From: CAZICM01 sp964537685
GTDB lineage: Bacteria; Myxococcota_A; Polyangia; Polyangiales; Polyangiaceae
Assembly (NCBI GenBank): GCA_964537685.1
Contig: CAZICM010000095.1
Span: forward strand, 1 to 24,126
Direction of reading: 5' to 3'
Length of the DNA stretch: 24,126 nucleotides
Under the pieces are notes generated by a model. That model was not told the origin of the DNA and ran no database searches. It saw nothing but the letters and a program-made list of their open reading frames with translations. The position numbers and the translations under genes are program-made. Shown here piece after piece: positions 23,059 through 24,126 of this stretch (its first letter is position 1; the number at the start of each line of letters is the position of its first letter).

Positions 23059-23086
23059 CGCACGACATGTGCGGACTTATCGATAA
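23059..23086. promoter_or_regulatory. Palindromes upstream of the PARIS-like pair
   Basis: CGCAC-gacat-GTGCG (23059-23073) and the perfect palindrome TTATCGATAA (23077-23086) lie 17-44 bases upstream of the ATPase start. They would overlap or follow a weak candidate minus-strand promoter (TTGAGT, 17 bases, TAGAGA). They are candidate operators. Confidence 0.35.
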
Positions 23087-23408
23087 AACTGCCTCTCTCT
23101 ACCGCACTTGGGAATCACACTCAAGTTTTTTGAGGGCGAGTCCGCTCTGGAAAGCCACAGGCACTCACGCGCAAGCGTTTCCAGGTCCAATCGCCCAGGA
23201 CTCGCACCGTGGAGAACCAACCAATCCTAGGCCGCACGCACCCTTGAGAGCCGCTTGCGTCTGGTGAGCGCAAGTGGGAGGGATCGCGCTTCCTCTTGTG
23301 TTGTCGATTGGGGCAATGGGGATGATTTCGTTGTTGAAGCGATAGGCGCGCCCACGGATTGCAACAAATTTGACTTGTCCCGCAATTGCATGGTGATTTA
23401 CGCCCGCC
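23064..23408. other. Gene-poor junction right of the defence pair
   Basis: These 345 bases hold the presumed promoter of the ATPase gene, an inverted repeat CTTGCG...CGCAAG (23254-23259 and 23269-23274), the fossil gene end (23268-23345) and a short leader for the Cys-rich gene. No intact coding frame on either strand is convincing. Confidence 0.55.
23268..23345 (+). pseudogene. Fossil 3' end of a lysozyme-like/membrane-anchor gene
   Basis: In frame this segment encodes GGIALPLVLSIGAMGMISLLKR followed by TAG, nearly identical to the end of the lysozyme-like protein. A TGA in the same frame at 23265-23267 cuts it off, and no start or domain lies upstream. Aligned bases 23286-23345 match copy A at 52 of 60. 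The three residue changes between copies (V/M, V/L, T/K) are mild, so it may derive from a paralogue rather than a fresh duplication. It is most likely the stranded tail of a gene replaced by the defence pair. Confidence 0.8.
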
Positions 23409-23951
23409 ATGCGATCGCGGAGCGAAAAGATCGGGCTTGTTCTAAGCCTGTTTGGAATTATCAACATTGGCATCGCCATCGCGATCCATTCGGTTCGTGA
23501 CGACAAGCCCAAAGAAAAAGCCGCCGAGCCCACGCCGAGCGCTTCGGCTCACGGAGGGGATGCAGGCGAAGGGGATGCCGGAGGGGATGCCGGAAAGGAT
23601 GCCGAAGCCCCGGCGATCGCATTGATGGCTGATGAAGATGCAGGGGATGCCAGCGCTGAAAAACCGCCGCCGAATGAGCCGCCATCGGAAAGCACGCAAC
23701 ACTCCATTCCCACCTCGGCGTCCATCCCTGCCCCAACCACCCCGCCCCCGCCATCCTGTCAGCAAATGGTGTTGCAGAAAGGCGCATTGTGCGACAGATG
23801 CGATTTGCAAACGTGCTTCAATCTGACCGAGTTGTGTGCACAACAAGGGGATAAGACGGCCTTGATTTTCGTGAGTTTTGCCTGTTTGAGCTGCGGCGCA
23901 AGGGGACTCCCCGCCTATAGCGCGTGGTGCAAGCGCTATGGCTATGAGTGA
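23409..23951 (+). CDS. Membrane-anchored protein with Cys-rich C-terminal domain
   Basis: This 180-residue product is unrecognised. An N-terminal hydrophobic segment (about 8-28, IGLVLSLFGIINIGIAIAI) preceded by Arg and Lys acts as an anchor. A low-complexity Asp/Gly/Ala linker with GDAGEGDAGGDAGKDA repeats and a Pro/Ser-rich stretch follow. A 65-residue C-terminal domain has eight cysteines (starting SCQQM, then LCDRCDLQTC, ELC, ACLSC and WC), so it is either disulfide-bonded outside the cytoplasm or metal-binding. The linker and single span resemble the other operon proteins, so it likely continues that operon beyond the defence cargo. ATG 23409 has no strong ribosome site. Confidence 0.65.
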   Translation: MRSRSEKIGLVLSLFGIINIGIAIAIHSVRDDKPKEKAAEPTPSASAHGGDAGEGDAGGDAGKDAEAPAIALMADEDAGDASAEKPPPNEPPSESTQHSIPTSASIPAPTTPPPPSCQQMVLQKGALCDRCDLQTCFNLTELCAQQGDKTALIFVSFACLSCGARGLPAYSAWCKRYGYE

Positions 23952-24046
23952 CACGGCGATTGCCAAGGTAGCCGATCAACAACCCTATCATCGACCCGAT
24001 CGACCAGCCAAACCTTTACAATCGAATCGCCTTTTGTGATACGCAC

Positions 24047-24084
24047 AAAAAAACTGCGGCCGACGTGTGACGCGCCAGCCGCAG
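24047..24084 (-). terminator. Candidate intrinsic terminator on the minus strand
   Basis: CTGCGGC (24054-24060) and GCCGCAG (24078-24084) form a 7-bp stem around a 17-base loop. Read on the minus strand the stem is followed by seven U residues (24053-24047). The flanking genes are both on the plus strand, so it would stop antisense transcription or a leftward gene beyond the window; on the plus strand there is no T-run. It could also be a structured leader of the gene starting at 24115. Confidence 0.5.
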
Positions 24085-24114
24085 AGGGCAACCCTTATCA
24101 AGGAAGGTTTACCC

Positions 24115-24126
24115 ATGCCCTTTGTA
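24115..24126 (+). CDS. Start of a gene cut by the window edge
   Basis: ATG 24115 begins MPFV and runs off the window. A strong Shine-Dalgarno, AGGAAGG (24101-24107), lies seven bases upstream, one of the best in the window, which suggests a highly expressed product. Nothing can be said of function. Confidence 0.6.

Overview
The window looks like a chromosomal segment of a moderately GC-rich deltaproteobacterium-like organism (Myxococcota/Bradymonadota type), with a large integrated element starting near 8.4-8.5 kb and running off the right edge. The lineage guess rests mainly on a MYXO-CTERM-like C-terminus (GDGCGC, then a membrane segment, then RRRQRK) on the beta-propeller protein at 5.3-6.7 kb. 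It is an inference from sequence reading, not from a database search.

Host part (1-8.2 kb). A single gene encodes fused alpha and beta E1 subunits of a 2-oxo acid dehydrogenase (130-2397). It converges on a FIST-domain sensor gene with a small 79-residue partner (2394-3829, minus). A glutamate dehydrogenase gene (4080-5312) lies behind a promoter region holding two inverted repeats. A minus-strand three-gene cluster (8069 down to 5326) encodes an outer-membrane barrel, a YtkA/FixH-like lipoprotein and the MYXO-CTERM propeller; the first two overlap by ATGA. The gene-free stretch 8070-8499 holds a 133-bp palindromic element and probably the element's left boundary.

Integrated element (about 8.5 kb to the end). 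A minus-strand tyrosine recombinase and an excisionase-like HTH protein are followed by about 1 kb with few convincing genes. That stretch carries helically phased GTGG motifs and repeated TTGACA/TGTCAA motifs. Next comes a plus-strand, ATGA-coupled set of three: a proline-rich coiled-coil protein, a transglutaminase-like protease and a GIY-YIG nuclease. A minus-strand RadA-like ATPase follows. A divergent control region with a perfect 14-bp palindrome leads into a dense plus-strand operon of six genes (14793-21161). These are a LysM/peptidoglycan-binding membrane protein, two small membrane proteins, a 432-residue candidate structural protein, a beta-rich 153-residue protein, and a lysozyme-like enzyme ending in a membrane anchor. 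None looks like a tailed-phage head, portal, terminase or tail gene. The mix of a muralytic enzyme with a C-terminal anchor, LysM/PG-binding, several membrane proteins and beta-rich proteins resembles tailless, membrane-containing phages of the PRD1 kind. I propose it as a candidate undescribed provirus or envelope-spanning particle system; no capsid fold has been demonstrated.

Defence cargo. A minus-strand ATPase plus DUF4435/TOPRIM pair (21151-23042) matches the PARIS anti-phage system (AriA/AriB) in domains, gene order and key residues. It sits between two copies of the 3' end of the lysozyme-like gene: one intact, and one a fossil at 23268-23345 cut off by an upstream stop. The pair therefore appears to be cargo in the plus-strand operon, which resumes with a membrane-anchored Cys-rich protein (23409-23951) and a gene entering at the right edge (24115).
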